A stretch of DNA of 64,000 nucleotides from Flavobacterium sufflavum. GTDB lineage: Bacteria; Bacteroidota; Bacteroidia; Flavobacteriales; Flavobacteriaceae. Below, piece by piece: positions 53,156-63,139 of the stretch; positions within the stretch are counted from its first letter, which is position 1; each line of letters begins with the position of its first letter. The notes under the pieces were generated by a model, which was given only the letters and a program-made list of their open reading frames with translations, was not told the DNA's origin and did no database searches. The stretch lies in the NCBI RefSeq assembly GCF_004016525.1, contig NZ_SACJ01000013.1:1-64000 (forward strand), read 5' to 3'. A program made the position numbers and the translations under genes.

Positions 53156-53225
53156 AAAAAAAAATACCGCAAATTCGCAAATTCTTTTAATATTAACTGT
53201 CCTTTGAAATTTGCGAATTTGTGGT
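53156..53225 (-). terminator. Terminator after the dienelactone hydrolase gene
   Basis: An 18-bp stem with one G-U pair (53166-53183 with 53208-53225), followed on the minus strand by a U9 tract. The remaining spacer to 53015 shows nothing else. Confidence 0.8.
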
Positions 53226-53261
53226 AAAAATGGTAGATGTTTTATTTTTAAAGCGTAGTTG

Positions 53262-54149
53262 TCATTTTAGTTTTTCTTTAAAAAAGTCAATTGTTCTTGT
53301 CCAGGCTAAAGTAGCGGCTTTTTCATCATAGCGTGGCGTTGTATTATTGTGAAATCCATGATTGACATTTGGGTAAATATAAGCCACGTTCGGAACTTTG
53401 TTTTTGTTTAAAATAGCTTCAAAGGCTGGCCAGCCTTCGTTTACTCTGGTATCTAAACCAGCGTATTGTAATAACAAAGGCGTTTTTATTTGAGCGGCTT
53501 CTTCTGCTGTGGGTTGTCCACCATAAAAAGGAACAGCAGCATTTAATGTTGGGATTTTAACCGCCATCAAATTAGTAATCCATCCACCAAAACAAAAACC
53601 AACCACTCCAATGTGACCGTTGCAATCAGGATGTGTTTTTAAATAATAGTAAGCAGCAATAAAATCTTCCAGCATTTCGTATCGGTCTCTTTTTTTCTGC
53701 ATTTCTCTACCATCATCATCATTTCCGGGATAACCACCTAATGGAGTCAAAGCGTCTGGCGCCAAGCTGATAAAACCTTCAATTGCAGTTCTTCGTCCTA
53801 CATCTTCTATATAGGGGTTTAAACCGCGGTTTTCGTGAACTACAATTACTCCGGGTAGTTTTTTATTGCTTTGGTTGGGTTTAGAAAGTAATCCTTTAAT
53901 TTTCCCTCCTCCTTTTGGGGAATCATAAGTAATATAATTTGATTCTATTCTTGGATCATCAGGCTGAATGGTGATTGAATTGACATAATCGGGAGTGATA
54001 AAACTCAGTAAAGAAGGCAGGGTTAAAGTTCCTACTGCAAATACTGAAAGTTTTTCAATAAACTGTCTTCTTTCAATTTTGTTATGAGCATAATCATCGT
54101 ACAGGTCAAATATTTCTTGACTAATGTCTTCTTTGGTTATTTTTTTCAT
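53262..54149 (-). CDS. Dienelactone hydrolase family protein, Tat-like signal
   Basis: A 295-residue alpha/beta hydrolase from the ATG at 54149. Residues 27-50 have ERRQFIEKL followed by a hydrophobic stretch, a twin-arginine-like export signal. The catalytic triad is Cys in VGFCFGGW, Asp in AGLDTRVN and His in NVNHGFHNNT, as in dienelactone hydrolases. In Bacteroidetes such proteins are exported esterases of unknown substrate. Single gene, closed by a strong terminator. Confidence 0.85.
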   Translation of the reverse strand: MKKITKEDISQEIFDLYDDYAHNKIERRQFIEKLSVFAVGTLTLPSLLSFITPDYVNSITIQPDDPRIESNYITYDSPKGGGKIKGLLSKPNQSNKKLPGVIVVHENRGLNPYIEDVGRRTAIEGFISLAPDALTPLGGYPGNDDDGREMQKKRDRYEMLEDFIAAYYYLKTHPDCNGHIGVVGFCFGGWITNLMAVKIPTLNAAVPFYGGQPTAEEAAQIKTPLLLQYAGLDTRVNEGWPAFEAILNKNKVPNVAYIYPNVNHGFHNNTTPRYDEKAATLAWTRTIDFFKEKLK

Positions 54150-54315
54150 GTTTGGTTGAATTAATTTCAAGATAGCTTATACCGTTTGTTATTTCAAAAT
54201 AGTCCAATAAAAATTGGCCTAAATGAAATATACAACGGCATTATACCATAACGATCAAAATAAATGGTATTTATATTTGGTATTAAATGTAATTATTTTT
54301 TTGAAAGTTTTAAAA

Positions 54316-54342
54316 CAAAAAAAAGCTCCCGAAGGAGCTTTT
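54316..54342 (-). terminator. Terminator after the TonB-dependent receptor gene
   Basis: A 9-bp stem AAAAGCTCC/GGAGCTTTT (54321-54329 with 54334-54342), with a U tract on the minus strand. Confidence 0.85.
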
Positions 54343-54362
54343 AGAAAAAACCGGAAAGGTTC

Positions 54363-56699
54363 TTATAATTTGTATTTTAAACTTGCCATTACTTGACGAG
54401 GAGCAATTGGGTTCACACTGTAGTTTTCGTGTACGGTGTAATTCAACTCGTTAGTGATATTTGATACTTTACACAAGATTGAGAATTTCTTCCATTCGTA
54501 ACCAACAGATGCATCAACTGTAGTATAGCCATCAATTGGAATATCACGGTCTCTAATAGTTATTTTGTAATCATTTGGATCAGTAGTAGTTGTGATAGCA
54601 GCCCATTGGTAGTCATCGTTCCATCCACCAATTCGTTTTCCAATGTAATTTCCAATAGCTCCAAAAGAAAGTCCTTTTAATGCTCCACTAGGTAATTTGT
54701 AGAAAAAGCTAAGGTTAGCAGTTGTTGCAGGTGTTCTTGCTACACGATCTCCTACAATGAAGCTTCCGTGAGTTCCTGACGTTTTAGTATAACGCATATC
54801 GTTATAACTGTAACCTGCATTAATGCTTAATCCTTCAAGAGGTTTTGCTGTAACGTCTACTTCAACACCTTTACTTTTTGTTGCTCCACCCAGAAGTTTT
54901 ATATTTGAGTTTGCGTTAACAGTAACACCATCTGCTAAATATGGAGCAGTTTGTGCTAAATTACTGTTTTTGATTTGGTAAACAGTTACATTTGTACTTA
55001 AAATTCCTCTCCAGAAATCTTTTTTGATACCTGCTTCATATTGGTCTATGATAGATGCTTCTATTGTTTTTCCATCAACAGTAAGTCCTGTGTTTGGTGT
55101 AAATGAGCTAGAATAACTTGCAAATAAAGACATATCTTTTGTTGGCTGGAATATTAAACCAATTTTTGGAGAAAATGCATTGTCTAAACGTTTTGGATCT
55201 ACAGTTGGAGTCGCTTTTTCTGGATTTCCAGCGCCTGTAGCTGTTTCTTTGTATGTAGAAAGCTCAGATTCCTGCCAAGACCAACGAATACCGGCAAGGA
55301 CTTTAAATTGTTCGGTAATCGATATTAAATCCTGAAAATAAACTCCAAAACGATTCGTTTCTGTTTTTGCAATTTGTGTTGCTCTGCCTGTTGTAGGAAT
55401 ATCATTTCTTTGTGTTGTAGGATCAAAAGCGAATAGGTTTATTGTGTCATATAGTGTTGGCCCGTAAACAGGTTTACCATCTTTGGTACCTGTTTGAACA
55501 TATTTTTCATTAAATGTATAAGTATATGCTGTAGCTAATGAATTTTCCCAATCTACACCTGTAAAGATTTGGTGTTTTACAGATCCAGTATTAAAAGTCC
55601 CTTGTAAACTCAATTGGTCTCCAAATATTTGTTCTAAGTTTTTATTTTGAACTAATCCTCTGTTCCAGAAACCTGGAATTGGGTATGTTGCTGCGTTATC
55701 TAAATCTGAAAGTTGAGCAGTTGATAATTGAGTTCTTTTGTAATTTTGGAATGAACTATTGAAACTTAATTTCCAGTTTTTGTTAAAATCATGGTTTACT
55801 AATACCGAAGCACTAGCTGATTTTGTATTTCCATTAGACCAAAGTGAGCCAAAATAAGTATTACGAGGAATATCTAAAATGGTTTTACCAATAATTCCGG
55901 TACCAAAATCAGGAGTCCAATTGGCTGTTAAGTAATCTCCCTGAACAGTGATGTGAGTTTTGTCGGTTACATTAAAAAGGAATGAGGGATTTACATAAAG
56001 ACGCTCGTTTTTAACTACATCTCTAAAACTTTTTGAGTTTTCATAAGATCCTGTAAAACGGTAGGCTATTGACTTGTTTAAAGGACCATAGAAGTCAACA
56101 GATGGCTTGTAATAATCATAACTTCCGGCTTGCATTGTAATTTCTCCGCCTTTAGCAAATTGAGGGGTTTTAGTTACTAAATTTAAAATTCCTCCCGGTG
56201 CAACGTTTCCGAATAATAAGGCTGAGCCTCCTTTTAAGAATTCTACTCTTTCTAAACCGGAAACTTCTGGAATTGAACCTGCGTTATAACGAAATCCGTT
56301 TTTGAACATATTATTGGCAGACATATCGTATCCTCTTGAGAAAAATGATTCCTGCGCACCACCACGAGCCGAACCTACATAAACACCATTAGCGTTTTTA
56401 ATAACTTCACTTAAACGAATCGCTTGTTGTTGACTGATAATTTCATTACCTATTACTTGAACGCTTTGTGGTAAATCCATAGGTTTGATACCTGATCTTG
56501 AAGCCGAAACTGGTTTTTGTGGTTTGTTTCCGGTAACAACAATTTCTTTAAGAATTTGTCCTTTTTTATTTTTGATAGTGTCAAAAGGATTTTCGTTGAT
56601 TTCTTTTGAATTATTATAATTAGATACTGAAGCTACTTCCTGAGCTTGAGAGGCAAGAGAAAATAATAATGCTATTGAGGGTAGTAAAATGCGTTTCAT
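54363..56699 (-). CDS. TonB-dependent siderophore receptor
   Basis: A 778-residue outer-membrane ferric-siderophore transporter (FhuA/FpvA class). Signal peptide ending LASQAQ, then a plug domain (about 65-180: MDLPQSVQVIGNEIISQQQAIRLSEVIKN, GLERVEFLKGGSALLFG, GGILNLVTKTPQ) and a 22-strand barrel with LGGATKSKGVEVDVTAKPLEG and the closing SNITNELNYTVHENYSVNPIAPRQVM. No SusD partner is present, consistent with iron uptake rather than glycan uptake. It has its own promoter. Confidence 0.92.
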   Translation of the reverse strand: MKRILLPSIALLFSLASQAQEVASVSNYNNSKEINENPFDTIKNKKGQILKEIVVTGNKPQKPVSASRSGIKPMDLPQSVQVIGNEIISQQQAIRLSEVIKNANGVYVGSARGGAQESFFSRGYDMSANNMFKNGFRYNAGSIPEVSGLERVEFLKGGSALLFGNVAPGGILNLVTKTPQFAKGGEITMQAGSYDYYKPSVDFYGPLNKSIAYRFTGSYENSKSFRDVVKNERLYVNPSFLFNVTDKTHITVQGDYLTANWTPDFGTGIIGKTILDIPRNTYFGSLWSNGNTKSASASVLVNHDFNKNWKLSFNSSFQNYKRTQLSTAQLSDLDNAATYPIPGFWNRGLVQNKNLEQIFGDQLSLQGTFNTGSVKHQIFTGVDWENSLATAYTYTFNEKYVQTGTKDGKPVYGPTLYDTINLFAFDPTTQRNDIPTTGRATQIAKTETNRFGVYFQDLISITEQFKVLAGIRWSWQESELSTYKETATGAGNPEKATPTVDPKRLDNAFSPKIGLIFQPTKDMSLFASYSSSFTPNTGLTVDGKTIEASIIDQYEAGIKKDFWRGILSTNVTVYQIKNSNLAQTAPYLADGVTVNANSNIKLLGGATKSKGVEVDVTAKPLEGLSINAGYSYNDMRYTKTSGTHGSFIVGDRVARTPATTANLSFFYKLPSGALKGLSFGAIGNYIGKRIGGWNDDYQWAAITTTTDPNDYKITIRDRDIPIDGYTTVDASVGYEWKKFSILCKVSNITNELNYTVHENYSVNPIAPRQVMASLKYKL

Positions 56700-56737
56700 T
56701 TTGTTTTGCTTATTTGGATTTATTTAAAATAACAATG

Positions 56738-56768
56738 CAAATGTATAACCTGAAATTGATTTTACAAA
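56738..56768 (-). promoter_or_regulatory. Promoter of the TonB-dependent receptor
   Basis: On the minus strand TTTG (56765-56768), exactly 19 bases, then TACATTTG (56738-56745): the best match to the Bacteroidetes -33/-7 consensus in the window, 38 bases before the ATG. The rest of the 56746-56998 spacer shows nothing. Confidence 0.7.
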
Positions 56769-56998
56769 GGGTTATTTAGAATAAATAAAAACAAATATTA
56801 ACAAATTACTTGTAAGTTGTTTGAAATTTATTTAACAGGATTTTTTTAATTGGATATAAAAACTTATAAAATGACTTGTTTTGTTTTTAATTTACTGTTT
56901 ATTAGTTTTTTATGAAATCAAAGTTGTTTTCGATGTGTTTTTTCGTTTTATGAGAAGTAAAGCCAGTTAGTGTCTTTAGAGTTAATCTTAGAAGTAAA

Positions 56999-58408
56999 TT
57001 ATTTTTTAGGTTTATTTGCTTTTGGCGGATTAAGGTAGTTTTTAAAGAAGCTATAAAGCGTATTTAAGCTGGAAGCCGTTTGCGGAATAGCATGTCCTTT
57101 ACCATAATTGATTAAAGTAGAGGTTGGAACTCCTAAATGGTCCAATTTACTTTTTAGATGTGTAATTTGATCTTGATAGTAATGATCATCATCAGTATTG
57201 TAAAAGAATAGAGTAGGAGCTGTTGCTTTGGTCTCAACTAAATAAGAAGAACCCATCGATTCCCATAATTCTCTGTTTTCGTCTAATGGACCCCAAACCC
57301 AAGGACATCTCAATTCTAAATTTTTATCTCCATCATCTGGAGTATTATATATAAGTGTGTAATCAAAAACGCCAGGGCCTAATGTTGCAGCCTGTACATC
57401 ATCAGAAATACCAATATGGAAACCGGCATTTTCCAAGGCATTAACTTTTTTATCTCCAATAGCCATCGAGCCTGCGGTTGAACCTCTGGAAAATCCATAA
57501 ATGCCTATTTTGCCCGAAAGGCCCATTTGCTTACCCAAAAAACGCAAGGTTCGGATAGCTGATTTTACTTTTTGTGCAGCATCCGGATTGGTTTGAAATG
57601 ATTTATAGGCGTCATTGGCGCCGTTCACAGGTTTTCCTTTTGACCAGGGACAGTACTTAGGATGGTCGGCAATTGCCCAAGCCATTCCATTAGCGGGAGC
57701 GCCTTCGAGAAAAGAATCATTAAAACCCGCAAAAGAATAAGCAAGGTTTAGTCTTTGGTCTTTATATGCATCAGTAAGCTTTCCTTTGCTTTGATCGTAA
57801 TTGGCATAGCTGTTACTATAAGAAAAAGATAGAATTACAGGCACTTTAGCAACAGTATTGGCCGGATAAATAATATCCATGTGCAAAGAATCACCAACGA
57901 TGTATTGTTCAGGTGTATTGTAGACTTTAGGATTGTCAACAAAATAGCTTACATTTCGTGCAATACGATAGCCTTCAAATAAGACATAGGACTTGTATTG
58001 AGAGCAGTTTTTATAACCGCAAAAATTCCCGGCCGCTATAGAATCATTGATTGCTATGATGTCTTCGTTTATTTTTAGTGCTTTGGCATTACTATTTTTG
58101 GAATAATTAAGTTCAATCACTCTATAACCTTGGGATAATAACCAATTCACATCTTTTTTAATGCTATTTCGACCAATTTTTTTAAGAGTAAGATTTTCTA
58201 AATATACTACTGTCAGATAATTTCCGGCGTAATCTTTTATAGGTTTTTCCGATTCTGTCGCTTTGAATTCAATTGTGCCAGCTGTAACTTGACTGGTCCA
58301 TTTTCCGGAAGCAGCCCATGAACTTAAAGTTACCGATAAGCTCAGTAAGAGGATAAAGAAATATTTTCTTGATGAGAAAGTTAAAAAAGAGATGGAATTG
58401 TATTTCAT
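56999..58408 (-). CDS. Secreted alpha/beta hydrolase, unknown substrate
   Basis: A 469-residue exported protein: signal peptide (about 15-33, ending SSWAASG), an N-terminal Ig-like stretch, then an alpha/beta hydrolase with nucleophile elbow GIYGFSRGSTAG and a late His in NYGKGHAIPQT; an acid is probably in FFYNTDDDHYY. The layout suggests an acyl or peptide hydrolase (prolyl-oligopeptidase-like superfamily). Neighbours are the siderophore receptor and pafA; no functional link is evident. Confidence 0.7.
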   Translation of the reverse strand: MKYNSISFLTFSSRKYFFILLLSLSVTLSSWAASGKWTSQVTAGTIEFKATESEKPIKDYAGNYLTVVYLENLTLKKIGRNSIKKDVNWLLSQGYRVIELNYSKNSNAKALKINEDIIAINDSIAAGNFCGYKNCSQYKSYVLFEGYRIARNVSYFVDNPKVYNTPEQYIVGDSLHMDIIYPANTVAKVPVILSFSYSNSYANYDQSKGKLTDAYKDQRLNLAYSFAGFNDSFLEGAPANGMAWAIADHPKYCPWSKGKPVNGANDAYKSFQTNPDAAQKVKSAIRTLRFLGKQMGLSGKIGIYGFSRGSTAGSMAIGDKKVNALENAGFHIGISDDVQAATLGPGVFDYTLIYNTPDDGDKNLELRCPWVWGPLDENRELWESMGSSYLVETKATAPTLFFYNTDDDHYYQDQITHLKSKLDHLGVPTSTLINYGKGHAIPQTASSLNTLYSFFKNYLNPPKANKPKK

Positions 58409-58544
58409 TGTATTCTTGTTTCGAACAAAGAGTTTCTAATAGTAGGATAATTGTAAAAGTACAAATACAAAAGTAAGTTTTGTATTCTTTGTTTTCTGTT
58501 TTTTTAGATAACAATTTCCTGATGTAGACTCAATGTTTAATTTG

Positions 58545-58552
58545 TATTTTTG
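58545..58552 (+). promoter_or_regulatory. -7 box of pafA
   Basis: TATTTTTG, 20 bases before the pafA ATG; no clear -33 element. Confidence 0.5.
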
Positions 58553-58572
58553 TTTTCTATACCTAAATTATT

Positions 58573-60186
58573 ATGAAAAAAATATTTTTACTATTTACTG
58601 TAATTGCAATTTTTAATGCTAATGCGCAACAAAGGCCTAAGTTGGTTGTTGGGATTGTTGTTGACCAAATGAAGATGGAATATCTCTATCGTTTTTCGGA
58701 TGATTTTTCGGCTAATGGTTTTCGTCGATTGATGAATGATGGTTATGTATTTCATAATACACATTACAACTATATGCCAACTTATACAGCACCGGGTCAT
58801 GCATCAATTTATACAGGAACTACACCTGCTGTTCATGGAATTGTTGGGAATAGCTGGTTTGATAAAAATATTGGAAAATCCAGATATTGTACTGATGATA
58901 CTTCGGTTTCTATTTTAGGAACAGGAGATTCAGGTGAAGGGAAAATGTCTCCTGTAAATTTGGAAAGTACCACAATTACTGACGAATTGCGTATGGCTAC
59001 TAATTTTAAAGGAAAAGTTATTGGTATTAGTGTTAAAGATCGTGGTGCGATACTACCGGCCGGGCATTTTGCTAATTGGGCATTTTGGCTGAGCGATTCC
59101 GGAAATTTTATATCCAGTACTTTTTATGGAAAACAATTGCCTAATTGGGTTTCTGAATTTAATGCGAAGAAAAATTACGTAACCTACTTAAATAAAGATT
59201 GGACTTTGCTTAAGCCCGAATCGGTTTATGATAAGAGTTTAGCCGATGATAATCCGTATGAAGGGCTTTTGTATGGAAGTAAAAAACCGGTTTTTCCATA
59301 TAACTTAAAAGAAATGTATGCCAGTAAAGGAGCAAAGGTGATAAAATCAACTCCTTTTGGGAATGATTTTTTAGCTGATTTTGCTAAAGAAGCTATCGCT
59401 AATGAAGGTTTGGGAGAAGATGCTGTTACTGATTTTCTAGCGGTAAGTTTTTCTTCAACGGATTATGTTGGACATTTAACAGGACCACGTTCGAGAGAAA
59501 TTCAGGATACTTATTTGCGTTTGGATAATACGATTGCTGATTTTCTGGCTTATTTAGATAAAAAAGTGGGTAAGGATAATTATCTATTGTTTTTAACTGC
59601 TGATCATGCTGCTGCCGAAAATGTGAGTTTTTTAAAAGATAATAAATATGCGTTAGATGTTGTAGGTCATAAAGAATTGTCTACTCAGTTGCGTGAATTT
59701 TCTAAGACTAATTTTGGTTCCGATTTGATATTGAATTATTCGAATTACAATCTGTTTTTCGATAAAAAACAAATTCAGGAAAAAGGGCTTTCTTTGGATA
59801 AGGTAAAATTGGCCTTTAAGGATTTTCTGATGAAGCTGCCACAGGTAAAAAGGGTTTATACTGAGGAAGAGATTTTGGCAGGAACAACAGCAGATTATTT
59901 TTTAACTTTTGTTACCAAAGGTTATGATTCAAAGCAAAATGGAGAATTGGTTATTCTTGACAAAGCAGGTTATATTGAACATGAGGGAACAGGAACTTCT
60001 CATGGAACTCCTTATAGTTATGATACCCATGTGCCATTGTTGTTTTATGGCTGGAATATTAAAAAAGGAGAATCTTTTGATAAAAAAGTAATTACCCAGA
60101 TTGCACCGACAATTGCCCAGAAAATTAAAGTTACTTTCCCGAACGGTACAGAATCCAATGTGTTGACAGAAGTTTTAGATAAATAA
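58573..60186 (+). CDS. pafA: Alkaline phosphatase PafA
   Basis: A 537-residue periplasmic phosphate monoesterase of the PafA type (Elizabethkingia/Flavobacterium). Signal peptide ends NANAQQ. The nucleophile Thr72 (TYTAPGHAS), Asn93 (GNSW) and the Lys155/Arg157 pair (SVKDRG) keep the exact spacing of PafA Thr79, Asn100, Lys162 and Arg164. Metal ligands include DQMKMEY, STDYVGH, TADHAA and TSHGTPY. PafA is a broad, phosphate-insensitive phosphatase that releases phosphate from organophosphates. Monocistronic with its own terminator. Confidence 0.93.
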   Translation: MKKIFLLFTVIAIFNANAQQRPKLVVGIVVDQMKMEYLYRFSDDFSANGFRRLMNDGYVFHNTHYNYMPTYTAPGHASIYTGTTPAVHGIVGNSWFDKNIGKSRYCTDDTSVSILGTGDSGEGKMSPVNLESTTITDELRMATNFKGKVIGISVKDRGAILPAGHFANWAFWLSDSGNFISSTFYGKQLPNWVSEFNAKKNYVTYLNKDWTLLKPESVYDKSLADDNPYEGLLYGSKKPVFPYNLKEMYASKGAKVIKSTPFGNDFLADFAKEAIANEGLGEDAVTDFLAVSFSSTDYVGHLTGPRSREIQDTYLRLDNTIADFLAYLDKKVGKDNYLLFLTADHAAAENVSFLKDNKYALDVVGHKELSTQLREFSKTNFGSDLILNYSNYNLFFDKKQIQEKGLSLDKVKLAFKDFLMKLPQVKRVYTEEEILAGTTADYFLTFVTKGYDSKQNGELVILDKAGYIEHEGTGTSHGTPYSYDTHVPLLFYGWNIKKGESFDKKVITQIAPTIAQKIKVTFPNGTESNVLTEVLDK

Positions 60187-60190
60187 ATGG

Positions 60191-60228
60191 CATAAAAAAA
60201 GGGACTTATTAAAAGTCCCTTTTTTATG
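60191..60228 (+). terminator. Terminator between pafA and lysA
   Basis: A 13-bp stem (60195-60207 with 60213-60225) with A and T runs, usable by both convergent genes. Confidence 0.88.
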
Positions 60229-60240
60229 GTTTAATTTTTA

Positions 60241-61464
60241 TTATTTTCCTACTGCAACAGTAGCAGGTAATGGAATTTGATTTTTTAATAAATCTTCAAA
60301 TGTTTCGTGTGCTCTAATTAAGTGTCCTTCTCCATTAATCCACAATACTTCAGCTGGTTTGTATCTTGAATTGTAGTTAGAAGACATAGAATAGCAATAA
60401 GCTCCTGCGTTTCTGAAACAAAGGATATCACCTTCGGCAATTTCCTGAATTCTACGGTTGCTTGCAAAAGTATCTGTTTCGCAAATATATCCTACTACAG
60501 AGTAAAAACGCTCTTTTCCTTTTGGATTCGAAATGTTTTCAATATGGTGCTGTGAACCATAAAACATTGGACGGATTAAATGGTTGAATCCAGAATCAAT
60601 TCCTGCAAAAACAGTAGAAGTAGTTTGTTTTACTACGTTTACTTTTGCTAAGAAGAAACCAGCTTCACTTACTAAAAATTTCCCTGGTTCAAAAATAAGC
60701 GTTAAATCTTTGCCGTATTCAGCACAGAAAGCGTTGAATCTTTTAGATAATTTTTTACCTAATTCTTCAATATCTGTTTCGATATCGTCTTTTTTGTAAG
60801 GAACTTTGAATCCACTTCCAAAATCTAAGAATTCAAGATTTTTGAAATTTCTTGCAGCATCAAATAAGATTTCAGCAGCATAAAGGAATACTTCGATATC
60901 TAAAATATCAGAACCTGTGTGCATGTGAATACCTGCAATATTCATATTTGTGTTTTCAACAATACGCACTAAATGTGGTAATTGGTGAACTGAAATACCA
61001 AATTTACTATCAATGTGTCCTACCGAAATGTTTTCGTTTCCACCCGCCATAACGTGAGGGTTGATACGGATACAAACCGGAACATGTGGGTGTTTAGCAC
61101 CAAATTGCTCAAGGATAGACAGGTTGTCAATATTGATTTGAACACCTAAAGCGTGTACTTCTTCAATTTCTTCAAGAGAAACACCGTTAGGCGTGAAAAA
61201 TATTTGATCTGGAGAATATCCTGCATGAAGTCCTAGTTGAACTTCCTGAATAGAAACAGCATCCAAACAAGATCCCAAATCTCTCAACAATTGAAGAATG
61301 GCAACGTTAGACAATGCTTTCATCGCATAATTGATACGCAATTTTTCTACTTTAGAAAAAGCTTTAGTTAATCTTTCGTATTGTGATTTTATTTTCTCGG
61401 CATCATATACATATAATGGACTGCCAAATTGATCTGCTAATTGAAGTAAGTCTTTTGATTGCAT
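60241..61464 (-). CDS. lysA: Diaminopimelate decarboxylase
   Basis: PLP enzyme making L-lysine from meso-diaminopimelate. The PLP lysine is Lys49 in NYAMKALSN. Further marks are HMHTGSDI, LDFGSGF, FEPGKFLV and the catalytic Cys region YICETDTFA. 407 residues. Preceded by a good promoter match and ended by the shared terminator with pafA. Confidence 0.95.
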   Translation of the reverse strand: MQSKDLLQLADQFGSPLYVYDAEKIKSQYERLTKAFSKVEKLRINYAMKALSNVAILQLLRDLGSCLDAVSIQEVQLGLHAGYSPDQIFFTPNGVSLEEIEEVHALGVQINIDNLSILEQFGAKHPHVPVCIRINPHVMAGGNENISVGHIDSKFGISVHQLPHLVRIVENTNMNIAGIHMHTGSDILDIEVFLYAAEILFDAARNFKNLEFLDFGSGFKVPYKKDDIETDIEELGKKLSKRFNAFCAEYGKDLTLIFEPGKFLVSEAGFFLAKVNVVKQTTSTVFAGIDSGFNHLIRPMFYGSQHHIENISNPKGKERFYSVVGYICETDTFASNRRIQEIAEGDILCFRNAGAYCYSMSSNYNSRYKPAEVLWINGEGHLIRAHETFEDLLKNQIPLPATVAVGK

Positions 61465-61480
61465 TGCTGTAATTTTTACA

Positions 61481-61511
61481 CAAATTTATTATTCTTTATT
61501 GATACTACAAT
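61481..61511 (-). promoter_or_regulatory. Promoter of lysA
   Basis: On the minus strand ATTG (61508-61511), 19 bases, then TAAATTTG (61481-61488), 17 bases before the ATG. Confidence 0.6.
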
Positions 61512-61627
61512 AGATAAATATATTTCTAACAAATTCTAACAATAAGTTATATAATAAACCTTATGTGAGTTTTTTAATGTTTTTTATCACATTGTGTTGT
61601 CTGTTAGGTGAAATGTTTGAAAAACAA

Positions 61628-61663
61628 AAAAGGCTATCTGAAATTTCTTTCTGATAGCCTTTT
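61628..61663 (-). terminator. Terminator after gltD
   Basis: An 11-bp stem (61628-61638 with 61653-61663), U-rich on the minus strand, 18 bases past the gltD stop. Confidence 0.85.
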
Positions 61664-61680
61664 CTTGAGTTTATTAAGTA

Positions 61681-63135
61681 CTACAATGGAGGTAAATCTC
61701 CACCTTCTTTAGTAGGAAGGTTTGTAGTTCCCATTAAGTATAAATCTACTTCTCTGGCAGCCTCACGACCTTCAGAAATAGCCCAAACAATTAATGATTG
61801 TCCTCTTCTCATATCTCCCGCAGTAAATACGTTTGGAACATTTGTTTGGTAATTGTTAGCTTTATAATTACTTCTGAAATCAGTTTCAAGACCTAATTGT
61901 TCAGCTAAAGTTTTCTCAGGACCTGTAAATCCTAGAGCTAATAAAGCTAAGTCACATGGCCAGATTTTTTCAGAACCTTCAATCTCGATTAATTGAGGAG
62001 CTTGTCCTGGAACCATTTTCCACTCTACGTTTACAGTTTTAAGAGCTGTCAATTTACCATTTGCATCTTTGATGAATTCTTTGGTATTGATTAACCAGTT
62101 TCTTTCAACACCTTCTTTGTGAGAAGAAGAAGTTTTTAACTGTAATGGCCAGTAAGGCCATGGAGTTGATTCGCTTCTTCCAACTGGTGGTTTTGGCATA
62201 ATCTCAAAGTTAGTTACTGATTTTGCACCGTGACGGTTTGATGTACCCACACAGTCAGAACCTGTATCTCCACCACCAATTACGATTACATCTTTTCCGG
62301 TAGCTAAAACTTGATTTTCGATTTTTTCTCCAAAAACAACTTTAGTTTGTTGAGTCAAGAAATCCATTGCCTGAACTACACCATCAGCATCAGCACCTGG
62401 AGTAGGTAAGCTTCTTCTTTGAGTAGCTCCACCACAAAGTACGATAGAATCAAATGCTTTTAAATCGTTGATATCATAGTTTACCCCAACATTAGTGTTT
62501 ACTTTGAAAGTAATTCCTTCTGCTTCAAGGATAGCTACACGACGGTCGATAATTTCTTTTTCTAATTTGAAATTAGGAATTCCGTAACGCAATAATCCAC
62601 CGATTGCATTGTCTCTTTCAAAAACAGTAACAGTGTGACCTGCTCTGTTTAATTGTTGCGCAGCTGCTAAACCTGCAGGTCCTGAACCAACAACAGCAAC
62701 AGTTTTTCCTGTTCTTGTTTTTGGTGGTTGTGGTTTAATCCATCCTTCCTGAAAGGCACGTTCTACAATATTTTTTTCTATATTTTCAATAGATATTGGT
62801 TCTGCAATAATTCCCAATACACATGCTTTTTCACATGGAGCAGGACACAAACGTCCTGTAAATTCAGGGAAATTATTTGTTGAATGTAGTATCCAAGAGG
62901 CTTTTTGCCATTCACCCTGGTGTACCATGTGGTTGAAATCAGGGATTAAATTCCCTAATGGACATCCACTGTGGCAAAATGGAATACCACAATCCATACA
63001 ACGAGATCCTTGTTTGGTAATTTCAGCTTCACTCAAAGGAACTGTAAATTCTTTATAATGTCCTACACGATCTTGTACTGCTGTGTATGATTCATCTTTT
63101 CTTTCGAATTCTTTAAAACCTGTTACTTTTCCCAT
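61681..63135 (-). CDS. gltD: Glutamate synthase (NADPH) small subunit
   Basis: A 484-residue FAD/Fe-S subunit that draws electrons from NADPH for glutamate formation by GltB. The N-terminal cysteine clusters CMDCGIPFCHSGCPLG and GRLCPAPCEKAC bind 4Fe-4S centres; the FAD motif is VGSGPAGLAAAQQ and the NADPH motif IGGGDTGSDCVG. It starts four bases after the gltB stop, forming a gltBD operon closed by a terminator. Confidence 0.95.
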   Translation of the reverse strand: MGKVTGFKEFERKDESYTAVQDRVGHYKEFTVPLSEAEITKQGSRCMDCGIPFCHSGCPLGNLIPDFNHMVHQGEWQKASWILHSTNNFPEFTGRLCPAPCEKACVLGIIAEPISIENIEKNIVERAFQEGWIKPQPPKTRTGKTVAVVGSGPAGLAAAQQLNRAGHTVTVFERDNAIGGLLRYGIPNFKLEKEIIDRRVAILEAEGITFKVNTNVGVNYDINDLKAFDSIVLCGGATQRRSLPTPGADADGVVQAMDFLTQQTKVVFGEKIENQVLATGKDVIVIGGGDTGSDCVGTSNRHGAKSVTNFEIMPKPPVGRSESTPWPYWPLQLKTSSSHKEGVERNWLINTKEFIKDANGKLTALKTVNVEWKMVPGQAPQLIEIEGSEKIWPCDLALLALGFTGPEKTLAEQLGLETDFRSNYKANNYQTNVPNVFTAGDMRRGQSLIVWAISEGREAAREVDLYLMGTTNLPTKEGGDLPPL

Positions 63136-63139
63136 TGTA